In this document: piece after piece, positions 1 through 8,706 of the stretch
Position numbering within the stretch: position 1 is the first letter of the stretch
Layout of the letters: every line of letters starts with the position of its first letter
Source of the DNA: Pelagibius sp965227505
GTDB taxonomy: Bacteria; Pseudomonadota; Alphaproteobacteria; Kiloniellales; Kiloniellaceae
DNA: 64,000 nt
Assembly (NCBI RefSeq): GCF_965227505.1
Contig: NZ_OZ245757.1
Span: 248,001-312,000 of the forward strand
Direction of reading: 5' to 3'
Translations under genes and position numbers: made by a program
Notes under the pieces: generated by a model
The model's database searches: none
The model's input: the letters and a program-made list of their open reading frames with translations, nothing else
What the model was told of the DNA's origin: nothing

Positions 1-378
1 GTAATCCGCCAGGTTCAGCACGCTGGCTGCGTTGTTCACACGCCTGTCGATCTCAGCCTGATCCATCTTGGCCATCTTGAGCGGGAAGGCGATGTTCTTG
101 CGTACAGACATATGCGGGTAGAGTGCATAGGACTGGAACACCATCGCCAACCCGCGCTTGGCCGGCGGCACTGCTGTGGCATCGTTGCCGTCGATCTGGA
201 TCATCCCGCTGGTCACATCCTCCAGTCCGGCGATCAGCCGGAGTAAGGTGGACTTCCCGCAGCCCGAAGGCCCGACGAACACCACGAACTCGCCGTCGTT
301 GATTTCCAGATCCAAGGGCGGAATGACATTCACGTCGCCGAAGGTCTTGGTTACCTGGTTGAGCGTAATCTGTCCCAT
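1..378 (-). CDS. smoK: Polyol/sugar ABC importer ATP-binding subunit (3' part off window)
   Basis: ATPase of a CUT1-type carbohydrate importer that powers uptake through the two permeases encoded just upstream. About 126 N-terminal codons are visible, starting at the ATG at 376-378. They contain the Walker A loop GPSGCGKST (residues 36-44) and the Q-loop region VFQSYALYPH. The ABC signature, Walker B and the C-terminal regulatory domain lie beyond the window edge. It is the fourth gene of a leftward operon, 11 nt after the preceding permease stop. The symbol rests on the resemblance of the operon's binding protein to SmoE of Rhodobacter. The ATPase alone could equally be a MalK/UgpC-type subunit. 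Confidence 0.9.
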   Translation of the reverse strand, partial: MGQITLNQVTKTFGDVNVIPPLDLEINDGEFVVFVGPSGCGKSTLLRLIAGLEDVTSGMIQIDGNDATAVPPAKRGLAMVFQSYALYPHMSVRKNIAFPLKMAKMDQAEIDRRVNNAASVLNLADY

Positions 379-389
379 CTCCGTCTTCC

Positions 390-1220
390 CTATTTCACCG
401 CGCCGAAGGTCAGGCCGCGGACGAGTTGTTTCTGGCTGAACCAGCCGAGGATCAGGATCGGTGCGATTGCCATGGTCGAAGCCGCGCTGAGTTTGGCGAA
501 AAACAGGCCCTCGGGGCTGGAATAGCTGGCGATGAACGCGGTCAGCGGTGCGGCTTGGGCGGCGGTCAGGTTGAGGGTCCAGAACGCCTCGTTCCAGGCG
601 AGGATGAAGTTCAGCAGAACGGTCGAGGCGATGCCGGGCAAGGCCATCGGCGTCAGGACATAGAGGATCTCCTCACGCAGGCCGGCGCCGTCCATCCGCG
701 AAGCCTCGAGAATCTCAACGGGGATTTCCTTGAAGTAGGTATAGAGCATCCAGACGATGATCGGCAGGTTGATCAGCATCAGGACGAGGGTCAGCCCCAG
801 TTGCGTGTCGAGAAGCCCAAACTGGATGAAAAGCAGATAGATCGGATAGAGCACGCCCACCGCCGGCAGCATCTTGGTTGAGAGCATCCACAGCAGGATG
901 TCCTTGGTGCGGCGCGAGGGCACAAAGGCCATCGACCAGGCAGCGGGGACGGCGATGATGATACCCAGAAGAGTAGAGCCGCCCGCCAGGATCACCGAGT
1001 TCCAAAGGAAACGCATGTAGTCTGAGCGCTCCTGTACAACCGAGTAGTTTTCAAGCGTCCAGTCGAAGAACAGGAAGATCGGCGGGTCGCTGATCGCCTG
1101 GGCCTCGGTCTTGAAGCTGGTGAGGATCGTCCAGAGGATCGGGAAAAAGATCAGAAGGCCGATCACCCAGGCAGCGACCGTGTTGATCGTCTTGCGTTGC
1201 GTCGTGACAGCGCGGGCCAT
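390..1220 (-). CDS. smoG: Polyol/sugar ABC importer permease, MalG type
   Basis: Inner-membrane permease of 276 aa, the usual size for the MalG family. It starts with a transmembrane segment (about residues 12-32) and carries an EAA-type loop around residues 173-195 (EILEASRMDGAG), which contacts the ATPase. The ATG at 1220 has a strong upstream GGAGG-rich ribosome site. It follows the first permease by 13 nt and precedes the ATPase by 11 nt, so all are co-transcribed. The polyol (sorbitol/mannitol) assignment comes from the operon's binding protein, not from this sequence alone. Confidence 0.9.
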   Translation of the reverse strand: MARAVTTQRKTINTVAAWVIGLLIFFPILWTILTSFKTEAQAISDPPIFLFFDWTLENYSVVQERSDYMRFLWNSVILAGGSTLLGIIIAVPAAWSMAFVPSRRTKDILLWMLSTKMLPAVGVLYPIYLLFIQFGLLDTQLGLTLVLMLINLPIIVWMLYTYFKEIPVEILEASRMDGAGLREEILYVLTPMALPGIASTVLLNFILAWNEAFWTLNLTAAQAAPLTAFIASYSSPEGLFFAKLSAASTMAIAPILILGWFSQKQLVRGLTFGAVK

Positions 1221-1233
1221 TATCCTTTCCTCC

Positions 1234-2112
1234 TCATGCGTCCAGGTTCTTGCCGACGATGCGCATCAGGAAGAGCGCGACGATATTGGCGAGGATGATG
1301 GCGTAGACGCCTCCGGCAGAGCCAAGGCCGACATTCTGGCTTTCCAGCACACGCTGGAAGATCAGGTAGCTGAGTGTCTTGGTGCCGAACGCGCCGCCAG
1401 TGGTGACAAAGATTTCCGCAAAGATCGCCAGGAGGAAGATCGTCTGGATCAGGACCACGATGGTGATCGCGCGACTCAGATGCGGCAGCACGATGAACCA
1501 AAACCGCTTCAGGACCGGAGCGCCATCCATTTCGGCGGCCTCCAGTTGTTCGCTGTCGAGTGACTGGATCGCCGTCAGGAGGATCAGGGTCGCGAAGGGT
1601 AGCCATTGCCAGCTGACGATCATAATCAGTGAGGGCATCGACGCCTGGCTGAGCCACTCCACGGGCGCGGCGCCGAAGAATTTCCAAAGATGTGCCAGAA
1701 GGCCGTTCACCGGGTCCATGAACATGTTCTTCCAGACCAGCGCCGACACGGTGGGCATGACGAAGAAGGGTGCGATGACGAAGATGCGAACCATGCCCTG
1801 GCCCCACATCGGCTGGTCCAGCAGGATCGCCAGCAGCACGCCGAAAACGACGGTGATGACCAGGACACCGCCGACGATGACCAGGGTCGTCTGCACACTC
1901 GGCCAGAACGAGCTGGAGGTCACGAAGCGGGTGTAATTCGCGAAACCGACCCAGTCCAGTCCATTGGCCATCGAGTCGCCGCGCATCGGCAGGTACTTCT
2001 TAAAGGAGAAGAAAAGCGTCATCGTAAGCGGCACGAGCATCCAGCCCAGAAGCAGGATCACGGCCGGCGCCAACATAAAGCGGGCTGCGGAACGCGAATG
2101 CTGGGTGGCCAT
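1234..2112 (-). CDS. smoF: Polyol/sugar ABC importer permease, MalF/UgpA type
   Basis: Inner-membrane permease of 292 aa with about six hydrophobic segments and an EAA loop near residues 195-215 (EQLEAAEMDGA). The start was set at the ATG at 2112 because GAGGAGG lies 7-8 nt before it; a longer reading to 2133 would translate that ribosome site. It partners the MalG-type permease to form the channel. A strong hairpin separates it from the binding-protein gene, so its expression is probably lower than that of the binding protein. Confidence 0.9.
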   Translation of the reverse strand: MATQHSRSAARFMLAPAVILLLGWMLVPLTMTLFFSFKKYLPMRGDSMANGLDWVGFANYTRFVTSSSFWPSVQTTLVIVGGVLVITVVFGVLLAILLDQPMWGQGMVRIFVIAPFFVMPTVSALVWKNMFMDPVNGLLAHLWKFFGAAPVEWLSQASMPSLIMIVSWQWLPFATLILLTAIQSLDSEQLEAAEMDGAPVLKRFWFIVLPHLSRAITIVVLIQTIFLLAIFAEIFVTTGGAFGTKTLSYLIFQRVLESQNVGLGSAGGVYAIILANIVALFLMRIVGKNLDA

Positions 2113-2181
2113 TGGACAGACCTCCTCTGTCAACGCCCGAAGTGTTTAAGATTCGGGGTTGTAATCTCAAGAGAGAAAGGA

Positions 2182-2209
2182 CCGGAGGGCGGGCGCACCC
2201 GCCCTCCGG
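2182..2209 (-). terminator. Intercistronic hairpin between binding protein and permease genes
   Basis: Perfect 12-bp stem (CCGGAGGGCGGG / CCCGCCCTCCGG) with a CGCA loop. On the minus strand it is followed by a T-rich run (TCCTTTCTCTC). It lies 13 nt after the binding-protein stop. Such hairpins commonly stabilise the upstream binding-protein message or partly terminate it, giving more binding protein than permease. Confidence 0.75.
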
Positions 2210-2222
2210 CTGGGAGGAAGAT

Positions 2223-3539
2223 TCAGTAGCCCGCGGCTTCCATGGCGTCAGTGGTCAGGGCCTGCGCCTTGGCAAGCGCCTCGTCCACAGTTTGCTGGCC
2301 TGCGTAGACGGCTGAGAACTCCTGGCTCACTTCGGTGGCAATACCGGCGAACTCCGGGATGGCGACGAACTGGATTCCGACATAAGGCACCGGCTGGACC
2401 GTCGGGTTCGTCGGGTCGGCGGCCTTGATGGACTCGAGCGTCTTCTGTGCGAAAGGCACCTTCTGGTACTCAGGGTTCTCGTAGAGCGAGGTCCGGGCGC
2501 CCGGCGGCACGTTGGCCCAGCCTTCGTTCGCGGCAACCAGCTCGATGTATTCCTTCGAGGTGGCCCACTCGATGAACTGCTTGGCCGCGTCAGCTTTTTG
2601 CGTGCCGGCCGGAATGGCCAGCGCCCAGGCCCAGAGCCAGTTGGAGCGTTTGCCGAGGCCGGCGTCCGGCGCCAAGGCAAAGCCCACCTTGTCCGCGACG
2701 GTCGAGTCATTGGGGTTGGTCACGAAAGATGCCGCGACGGTCGCGTCGATCCACATGCCGCACTTGCCCTGCTGGAACAGCGACAGGTTCTCGTTGAAGC
2801 CGTTGGTGGCGTATCCCGGAGGACCTGCATCGGCCATCAGGTCCACGAAGAAGTTGAGTGCATTGGCCCATTCGGGCTGATCGAACTGGGCTCTCCAGTT
2901 TTCGTCGAACCAGCGTGCGCCGAAGGAGTTTGCGGTGACTGTGATGAAGGCGCCGCCTTCGCCCCAGCCTGCCTTGCCGCGCAGGCAGATACCGTTGATC
3001 TCGTTCTCGCGGTCGGTCATCGCGCGGGCCAGTTCCGCAATCTGATCCCAGGTCGGGGCTTCGGGCATGGCCATACCGGTCGCCTCGACGAGGTCGGTGC
3101 GGTACATCACCATCGAGCTTTCACCGTAGAACGGCGCAGCGTAGAGCGTGCCGTCGTGGCTCAGACCGTCCCGCATCGCGGGCAGGATGTCGTTGACATC
3201 GTACTCCGCGCTCAGATCGTCGAGCGGAACCAGCCAGCCGTTCGAGCCCCAGATCGGGGTTTCGTACATGCCGATGGTCATGATGTCGAAGGCACCGCCC
3301 TTGGTGGAGATGTCCGTGGTCACGCGCTGACGCAGAACGTTTTCTTCCAGTGTGACCCACTCGACCTCGTGGCCGGTCTTGGCGGTGAAGTCGTCGGTAT
3401 AACCCTGCATGCGGATCATGTCGCCGTTGTTGACGGTGGCGATGGTGAGAGTCTCGGCAGAGGCGAGGGCCGTCGATGCAAGAAGGACGCAAGCGCCCAG
3501 TGTGAGGCGCGGGACAAGTGCGAGTCGCGTGGGATCCAT
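2223..3539 (-). CDS. smoE: Periplasmic sugar/polyol-binding protein of an ABC importer (SmoE-like)
   Basis: Extracellular solute-binding protein family 1, 438 aa. It has an export signal (residues 1-29, cleavage after ALASA) followed by the mature start ETLTIATVNNGDMIRMQ, which I recognise as typical of sorbitol/mannitol-binding SmoE/MtlE proteins. Later segments such as PFYGESSMVMYRTDL and QQGKCGMWIDATVAASFVT agree with that group. The ATG at 3539 has GGGAGGAAGG upstream; a start at 3602 would add residues before the signal peptide. It is the first gene of the leftward operon and diverges from a SorC-type regulator. The substrate is inferred from similarity. Confidence 0.9.
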   Translation of the reverse strand: MDPTRLALVPRLTLGACVLLASTALASAETLTIATVNNGDMIRMQGYTDDFTAKTGHEVEWVTLEENVLRQRVTTDISTKGGAFDIMTIGMYETPIWGSNGWLVPLDDLSAEYDVNDILPAMRDGLSHDGTLYAAPFYGESSMVMYRTDLVEATGMAMPEAPTWDQIAELARAMTDRENEINGICLRGKAGWGEGGAFITVTANSFGARWFDENWRAQFDQPEWANALNFFVDLMADAGPPGYATNGFNENLSLFQQGKCGMWIDATVAASFVTNPNDSTVADKVGFALAPDAGLGKRSNWLWAWALAIPAGTQKADAAKQFIEWATSKEYIELVAANEGWANVPPGARTSLYENPEYQKVPFAQKTLESIKAADPTNPTVQPVPYVGIQFVAIPEFAGIATEVSQEFSAVYAGQQTVDEALAKAQALTTDAMEAAGY

Positions 3540-3575
3540 TTTAGCCTTCCTCCCAGGGTTATGAGCATGTAGGTT

Positions 3576-3608
3576 TTGGGCATATGCTCGTTTATTGAGC
3601 AATTGATC
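3576..3608. promoter_or_regulatory. Operator-like pair in the divergent smoE / regulator promoter region
   Basis: GCATATGCTC (3580-3589) is followed by TTGAGCAATTG (3595-3605), both half-palindromic around CATATG and CAATTG. The same 10-mer and 11-mer recur in swapped order at 20763-20793, in front of another TetR-regulated promoter. This suggests a shared or related DNA-binding protein. The site lies 40-70 nt upstream of the smoE start, where it could control the leftward operon. Confidence 0.5.
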
Positions 3609-3774
3609 GCACGGGCTGATGAATAAGTCAAGCTTGTTGCTTTAAGAATTCTGCAGCATGGAGTGGCTGCGGATGTGGTGGGCATCGGAAGTGCCCAAGG
3701 CAGAATCGCTATAGTATGTCTGCCCAGTGTGTTAGGCCGTCACATTAGACCAGCATGTCAAAGGGGCTAGGCAG

Positions 3775-4752
3775 GTGGAAAAGACAGCCGAGAGAACGAC
3801 GGACAGGCAGGCCGACCGGCGCAGGGACGACGCCGCGCGGGCGGCCTGGCTCTATTTCATTGCCGGCCGGACCCAGGATGAGATCGCCGCGCAGCTCGAT
3901 CTTTCCCGCCAGGCCGTCCAGCGGCTGGTGGCGCTGGCGGTGAGCGAGAAGATGATCAAGTTCCGGCTCGATCACCCGGTCGCAGCCTGCACCGAACTGG
4001 CGGCCCGCCTGGCGGATCGCTTTGCCCTTGAGTTCTGCGATGTGACGCCGAGCGATCCGGCGGCTCCCGGCTCGACGGCGGGAATCGCGGTGGCCGCTGC
4101 GGTTCGGCTGCAACGGCTGTTGTCGCGCAAGTCTGCGGTCACGGTCTGCGTCGGCAACGGGCGGACGCTGCGGGCGGCTGTCGAAGAACTGGATACGATG
4201 GAGCGCCCCCAACACAAGGTTGTCTCCCTGGTCGGTGCGATGGCGGCGGGCGGTCAGGCCAATCCCTATGACGTGGTCATGCGGCTCGGGGACAAGGTCG
4301 GCGCTCAGCGCTATCCGGTGCCCGCGCCTGTGGTGACGGAGACGATTGCGGACCGGGAGGTCCTGCAGGACCAGCGTGCCTTTCGGGCTTTGCAGGAACT
4401 GCGCGATCAGGCCGATGCCAGTTTCGTCGGTATCGGAGAGATCGCATGGCAAGCCCCGATCCACCGCGACGGCTTTCTGAGCGATGCCGATATCTCGGCC
4501 CTGATCGAGGGCGGCGCGATCGGGGAAATCACCGGCTGGTCGTTCGATGCCGGGGGGCAGCCGCTCGACAATTCGATCAACAGCCGTGTGGCAAGCCTGC
4601 CTCTTGAAAGGCCGCCGAAGCGGCTGACCGTTGTGCTGGGCGGCGGAAAAAAGAAGGTCGTCGCCCTGAAGGCCGCGCTGACCGGCAGGCTCGCTTCAGC
4701 GCTCATTACCGACGAAGCGACGGCAAAGGCTCTGCTGACCAAGAACCCGTGA
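3775..4752 (+). CDS. SorC/DeoR-type sugar-responsive transcriptional regulator
   Basis: 325-aa regulator. The N-terminal third holds a helix-turn-helix (AAWLYFIAGRTQDEIAAQL...SRQAVQRLVALA, about residues 20-55). The rest matches the SorC-type sugar-phosphate-binding domain (VCVGNGRTLRAAVEEL, DASFVGIGEI, GGGKKKVVALKAAL, TDEATAKALL). The start is a GTG at 3775 with AAAGGGG upstream. It is transcribed divergently from the polyol transporter, which is the standard arrangement for its local regulator. The effector is probably the imported polyol or its phosphate; that is inference. Confidence 0.9.
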   Translation: MEKTAERTTDRQADRRRDDAARAAWLYFIAGRTQDEIAAQLDLSRQAVQRLVALAVSEKMIKFRLDHPVAACTELAARLADRFALEFCDVTPSDPAAPGSTAGIAVAAAVRLQRLLSRKSAVTVCVGNGRTLRAAVEELDTMERPQHKVVSLVGAMAAGGQANPYDVVMRLGDKVGAQRYPVPAPVVTETIADREVLQDQRAFRALQELRDQADASFVGIGEIAWQAPIHRDGFLSDADISALIEGGAIGEITGWSFDAGGQPLDNSINSRVASLPLERPPKRLTVVLGGGKKKVVALKAALTGRLASALITDEATAKALLTKNP

Positions 4753-4793
4753 GGCCAGGGAGCCTGTGAGAGGCACTGCGTCTTGCCGCACGC

Positions 4794-6044
4794 TCAGCTC
4801 TCCTTCGGTCGGTTCGAGCGGCCTGTTGAGCTTAAGGCGAGTGGCGGTTGCAGCCCCCAGGAGACCAAGAGGGAGGCGAGGCGACCCGCTTCCATCGGAT
4901 TGCCCGCGCGCAGTTGCTCCTTTACCCGCCACAGCAATCCCCGCGCCAGGGCCTGCGCCATCTGCCGCCCGCTGGATGCGCGTCGCGCGAGATTCTGTAT
5001 GCGCCGTGAAACAGTCTTGTCGTCCAGCAGTTCCCGGCAACCGTACTTCGAAAAGACGGCACGCCGGACAACGGCTTTTTCCACATCGGATAAGGGGCTG
5101 GCCGACGCGAGCGCCGCAGACTCGAGATCATCGAGCGCCAGGGCCCAGAGTTTCTTGCGCGCCATGATGGTTGCCCGCTGCAGAAGGGCATGCCGCCGGT
5201 CCTCCGGGCTTTCGAGCGTTTTCGATGCAAGGTACTCGCGCAACTCCAATGCCCGATGACACGCGAGCAGGATCTGTTTGTCCGCCTCCATCCAGCGGTC
5301 CTCGCGCTGGTCGACGGCGAAGCGTGCGGCTGCGTGACCCCGGTCCCCGTCATGCTGACGCTGATGGAAAACGATCGCCTCCGTCGGGGCAGGCAGTGCA
5401 ACGCGGGCAAGGCGGATCAGCATCTCGTAATCCTGCGACCGGGGCAGGCGTTCGTCGAAGGGCCCCACCCGGTCATAGAGCGCGCGGCGAACGAGCATGC
5501 CGGGTTGATGAACGAAGAAATCCTCGAGCGTGGCTGTCAGGAAGTCCGAGGGTGCGCAGGTGCGCCAATAGCCGGTGTCGAAGATCTCCTTGCGGCCGCT
5601 GTGCGGGTCGCCGGCAAAGCGCAGGTAGCGGCCATAGGCGAACCCGGCCTCGGGCGCGCCCTGCAGCAAGCCGGTCAGCATGGCCAGAGCCTCAGGCAGC
5701 ACGAGGTCGTCGTCGTCGACAATCCAGATCAGTGGATGACGCGCCATCGACAGCGCCAGGTTGATGCCCGCCGACTTTCCCCTGTTGGCGCGCCGGACAA
5801 CCTCGATCCGGCTCCCGAAAGCGCGCAGAGTCTCGTCCGTGCTGTCCTCTGATCCGTCGTTGACGACGATGATCTGTTGGGGCGGCAGCGTTTGACGGAG
5901 AAGCGCTTCCAGGCACTCCGAAACCAACGCGGCTCTATTGAAGGTCGAAACGATTGCGGTTGTCGAAAAACCTTCGCTGGATGCCGTCATGCGCTTCGGC
6001 GACGTCGCAGTTCTTTCGGACCTGCCGGCACCACAAAGGAGCAT
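4794..6044 (-). CDS. Family 2 glycosyltransferase
   Basis: GT-A fold glycosyltransferase, up to 416 aa. The N-terminal domain has TTAIVSTFNR, VVNDGSEDST and the metal/nucleotide-binding DDDD stretch in IWIVDDDDLVLPEAL, followed by the acceptor region SQDYEMLIRLA. The C-terminal 150 residues are helical and unassigned. Neither the ATG at 6044 nor the internal ATG at 5990, nine residues before the first beta strand, has a clear ribosome site, so the start is uncertain. It converges with the SorC-type regulator and diverges from the next glycosyltransferases, with which it probably shares a surface-polysaccharide role. Confidence 0.85.
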   Translation of the reverse strand: MLLCGAGRSERTATSPKRMTASSEGFSTTAIVSTFNRAALVSECLEALLRQTLPPQQIIVVNDGSEDSTDETLRAFGSRIEVVRRANRGKSAGINLALSMARHPLIWIVDDDDLVLPEALAMLTGLLQGAPEAGFAYGRYLRFAGDPHSGRKEIFDTGYWRTCAPSDFLTATLEDFFVHQPGMLVRRALYDRVGPFDERLPRSQDYEMLIRLARVALPAPTEAIVFHQRQHDGDRGHAAARFAVDQREDRWMEADKQILLACHRALELREYLASKTLESPEDRRHALLQRATIMARKKLWALALDDLESAALASASPLSDVEKAVVRRAVFSKYGCRELLDDKTVSRRIQNLARRASSGRQMAQALARGLLWRVKEQLRAGNPMEAGRLASLLVSWGLQPPLALSSTGRSNRPKES

Positions 6045-6274
6045 GCTGAAGTATGCAAGTGTAGATGCTTCATGAAGTCTTGCGGCGCCTCATAAACATA
6101 ACTTCTAGGAAGCGATGGACTTGCAGTGAACTGGTCTGATTCGGATGTTCTTCCGACAGACGCCGCAGGAGTTGTGATCTCTATGTGTCGTTATCAATGA
6201 CCGGTGGAATCGGAAGAACCGGGTGGTATCTTCGACGGCGCTGCCGGAAGGCAGCACCCATCGGCTGATTCCGG

Positions 6275-7582
6275 GTGACAGCGCTGTTGAAGATCGCTTT
6301 CTTCACAAATGGCTTTCCCATGATGTCGGAGCCATTCATTGCCCTGGCAGCGGCGAGTTTGATAGACCGCGGGCATGAGGTCGACATCTTCGGTCTTTCG
6401 GGTATTGAGCCGACCGGGTTTTCTTCCGATCCATCCGTGCAGCACAAGCTCCGTGATCGCTTCCGCAACGTGCACTGGCCGTCAGCCTACGGGCAGCGGC
6501 TTCTGCGGTTACCCGCCGTGTCCTGGCGGCTGGCACGCAAACGAGGCCTCGCTGCGCTACCCGTCCTGAAGCCGCAGATTTACCGCCGGGGCTGGGCAGA
6601 CCTGACATCCTCCTATCAGGCCGAAGCCCTTGCGGATACCGGTCCCTACGACATCCTCCACTGCCACTTCGCCACCCTTGGGGAGTTCGTTCTGAAGCAC
6701 CGGCAGGCGGGTATCCTGGAGGGACGCCTGATCGTGCACTTCCGCGGCTACGACATTTCGGAGGTGGTCGAGGCGGGGGGACCCGGGGTCTACGACTACC
6801 TCTGGGAAACGGCTGACGGTTTCGTGGCCAACTGCGCGCACTTCCGCGATCGCGCGATCGGCCTCGGGTGTCCGGCGGAGAAAATCGCGGTTGTCGGATC
6901 CGGTATCGATCTGAAGGGTTTTCCCTACCGCGACCCGCTGCCCGCCGGCCGCGGCCCGATAGAGTGCATCGCCGTCGGCCGTCTCACGCCGCGCAAGGGG
7001 GTCCACGTCGTTGTCGAAGCCCTGCGCCGTCTTGCCGCCGAAGGGCGCGCCCTGCGGCTGACCATCGTGGGGGAGGGTGACCAGCGTCCGGCACTGGAAG
7101 AGCAGGTTCGCCGGAGCGGACTTTCGGAGCGGGTGCGTTTTCTCGGCGCTTGCGATCATGGGCGGATCCAGTCGCTTCTGAACGCCAGCCACGTTTTCAT
7201 AGCCGCGTCGATGACCAGTCCGACCGGCGGCGCGGACGCGCCGGTGAACACGATCAAGGAGGCCATGGCCGTCGGTGTTCCCACTTGTGCAACGCGGCAT
7301 GGTGGCATTCCCGAACTGGTGGAAGAGGGGGTGACCGGCGTCCTTGCGGAAGAGGGTGATCCGGCCGACCTGGCGGCGGCGCTCGAGCGGCTGCTGTCGC
7401 GCGAGGCCGAATGGCCGGAGATGTGCCGGCGGGCCAGGGCGCGGGTTGAGCAGACTTACGGCAACGAGGCGATTACCGACCAGCTCTTGGAGGTTTACCG
7501 GCGGGCGCTGGCCTCGGGACCGCATGGCTTGGCCGAAGCCCAGCTTCCGGACCAGCTTGCCATGGCGCAACCCAGGCAGTGA
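6275..7582 (+). CDS. Family 4 glycosyltransferase (WcaL-like)
   Basis: GT-B fold glycosyltransferase, 435 aa. The N-terminus (IAFFTNGFPMMSEPFI) resembles colanic-acid type enzymes. The C-terminal donor-binding domain shows VGRLTPRKGVHVVVEAL, GEGDQRPALEEQ and the EX7E-type region around NTIKEAMAVGVPTCATRHGGIPELV. The start is GTG at 6275. It leads a rightward run with a family 2 glycosyltransferase and a flippase, and likely adds a sugar to an exported oligosaccharide. Donor and acceptor cannot be read from the sequence. Confidence 0.9.
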   Translation: MTALLKIAFFTNGFPMMSEPFIALAAASLIDRGHEVDIFGLSGIEPTGFSSDPSVQHKLRDRFRNVHWPSAYGQRLLRLPAVSWRLARKRGLAALPVLKPQIYRRGWADLTSSYQAEALADTGPYDILHCHFATLGEFVLKHRQAGILEGRLIVHFRGYDISEVVEAGGPGVYDYLWETADGFVANCAHFRDRAIGLGCPAEKIAVVGSGIDLKGFPYRDPLPAGRGPIECIAVGRLTPRKGVHVVVEALRRLAAEGRALRLTIVGEGDQRPALEEQVRRSGLSERVRFLGACDHGRIQSLLNASHVFIAASMTSPTGGADAPVNTIKEAMAVGVPTCATRHGGIPELVEEGVTGVLAEEGDPADLAAALERLLSREAEWPEMCRRARARVEQTYGNEAITDQLLEVYRRALASGPHGLAEAQLPDQLAMAQPRQ

Positions 7583-7645
7583 GGCCGCAGGCCTTAAGAC
7601 GATAGAGGAACGCGAACCATAGACGCACGACAGAAGGTGATCGAG

Positions 7646-8689
7646 ATGTCGGAACCGACCGCACAGACGTCTGCCCTTGCCACGATTGTTGTGACGCCGC
7701 GCGAACGTTTCGGGGTGGCTGAAGAGTCCCTGCTCAGCATCGTGGACCTCACCGACGCGCCCTATGATCTGATCTATCTCGATGCCGGCAGCCCGGCGCG
7801 CATTGCCGAACGGATCAAGGCAATCTGCGAGGAGCGAGGATTTCGCTACCACCGCCAGGAAGAATTCCTCACTCCCAATCAGGCGCGCAACCTGGGCCAG
7901 CGACTGGTGACGACACGCTATGTTGTCTTCATCGACAACGATGTCATCGTTTCCAGGGGTTGGTTGCAGGCCATGATCGACTGCGCAGAGGAGACCGGCG
8001 CCGAAGTCGTTGCCCCTCTTACCTGTCAGCGTCTTCCGATCCATAGCGAGATCCATCAGGCCGGCGGGGAGTTCGCGAAGGATCTGCCGACGTTTCTGAA
8101 CGCCGAACCCGGCCAGTGGCGCATGACCGACATTCATCTGCTGCAGGGTCAGAACGTCGAGGATGTCCAGCTTCGCCGGGGCGAAACCCAGTGCTGCGAG
8201 TTCCACTGCGCCCTGGTCCGAAAGGAGACCTTCGAGCGTCTCGGCGATCTGGATGAAAACCTTCTGGCGACAAAGGAACACATAGACTTCTGCATGACGG
8301 TCTGGCAGAGCGGCGGACGGGTCATGTTCGAGCCCAGCTCCGTCGTGACCTATCTCTTCCCGAGCCGCGCCCGGCCGCTGACCAGGGAAGACTGGCCCTA
8401 CTTCGCGCTGCGATGGTCGCCGGTCTGGCAGCGCCGGAGCCTGGAGCACTTCCAGCGCAAGTGGTCCATGTATGACGATCCTTACTTCGAGACGCGCAAG
8501 GGCATGCTGCATTGGCGGCACATTGAAGGCATCGCAAAGCCCGTGGTTCGCCAGGTCCCGCTTGTCCGCCGTAGTTATACCGCTCAGAAGCTCGGGGTCG
8601 CGGTTGTCACCGCTGTCCTGAATCTTTGGAGTGCCCGGCTTGCCCGTAAACAGGCAGGTCTGGCCGCGTCCAGAAGTCAGAGCGGCTAG
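7646..8689 (+). CDS. Family 2 glycosyltransferase
   Basis: About 347-aa GT-A type enzyme with TIVVTPRERFGVAEESLLSI, the DxD-type IDNDVIVSRGWLQAM and a downstream TKEHIDFCMTVWQSGG motif (the ED/H acceptor-side region). I chose the ATG at 7646, which has AGAAGG eight nt upstream, over a GTG at 7637. It lies between a GT4 gene and the flippase gene and is probably co-transcribed with both in a polysaccharide assembly operon. Confidence 0.88.
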   Translation: MSEPTAQTSALATIVVTPRERFGVAEESLLSIVDLTDAPYDLIYLDAGSPARIAERIKAICEERGFRYHRQEEFLTPNQARNLGQRLVTTRYVVFIDNDVIVSRGWLQAMIDCAEETGAEVVAPLTCQRLPIHSEIHQAGGEFAKDLPTFLNAEPGQWRMTDIHLLQGQNVEDVQLRRGETQCCEFHCALVRKETFERLGDLDENLLATKEHIDFCMTVWQSGGRVMFEPSSVVTYLFPSRARPLTREDWPYFALRWSPVWQRRSLEHFQRKWSMYDDPYFETRKGMLHWRHIEGIAKPVVRQVPLVRRSYTAQKLGVAVVTAVLNLWSARLARKQAGLAASRSQSG

Positions 8690-8706
8690 CGCGGCAAGAC
8701 GATGCC

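Noticed and set aside
3540..3602. Extended start of the polyol-binding protein at 3602
   Set aside because: It would put 21 residues before a normal signal peptide and cover the operator-like site; the ATG at 3539 has a good ribosome site.
6557..8521. A 654-codon open frame on the minus strand
   Set aside because: It is antisense to the GT4 and GT2 genes, lacks family motifs and a good start, and reflects the high-GC codon use of the true genes on the other strand.
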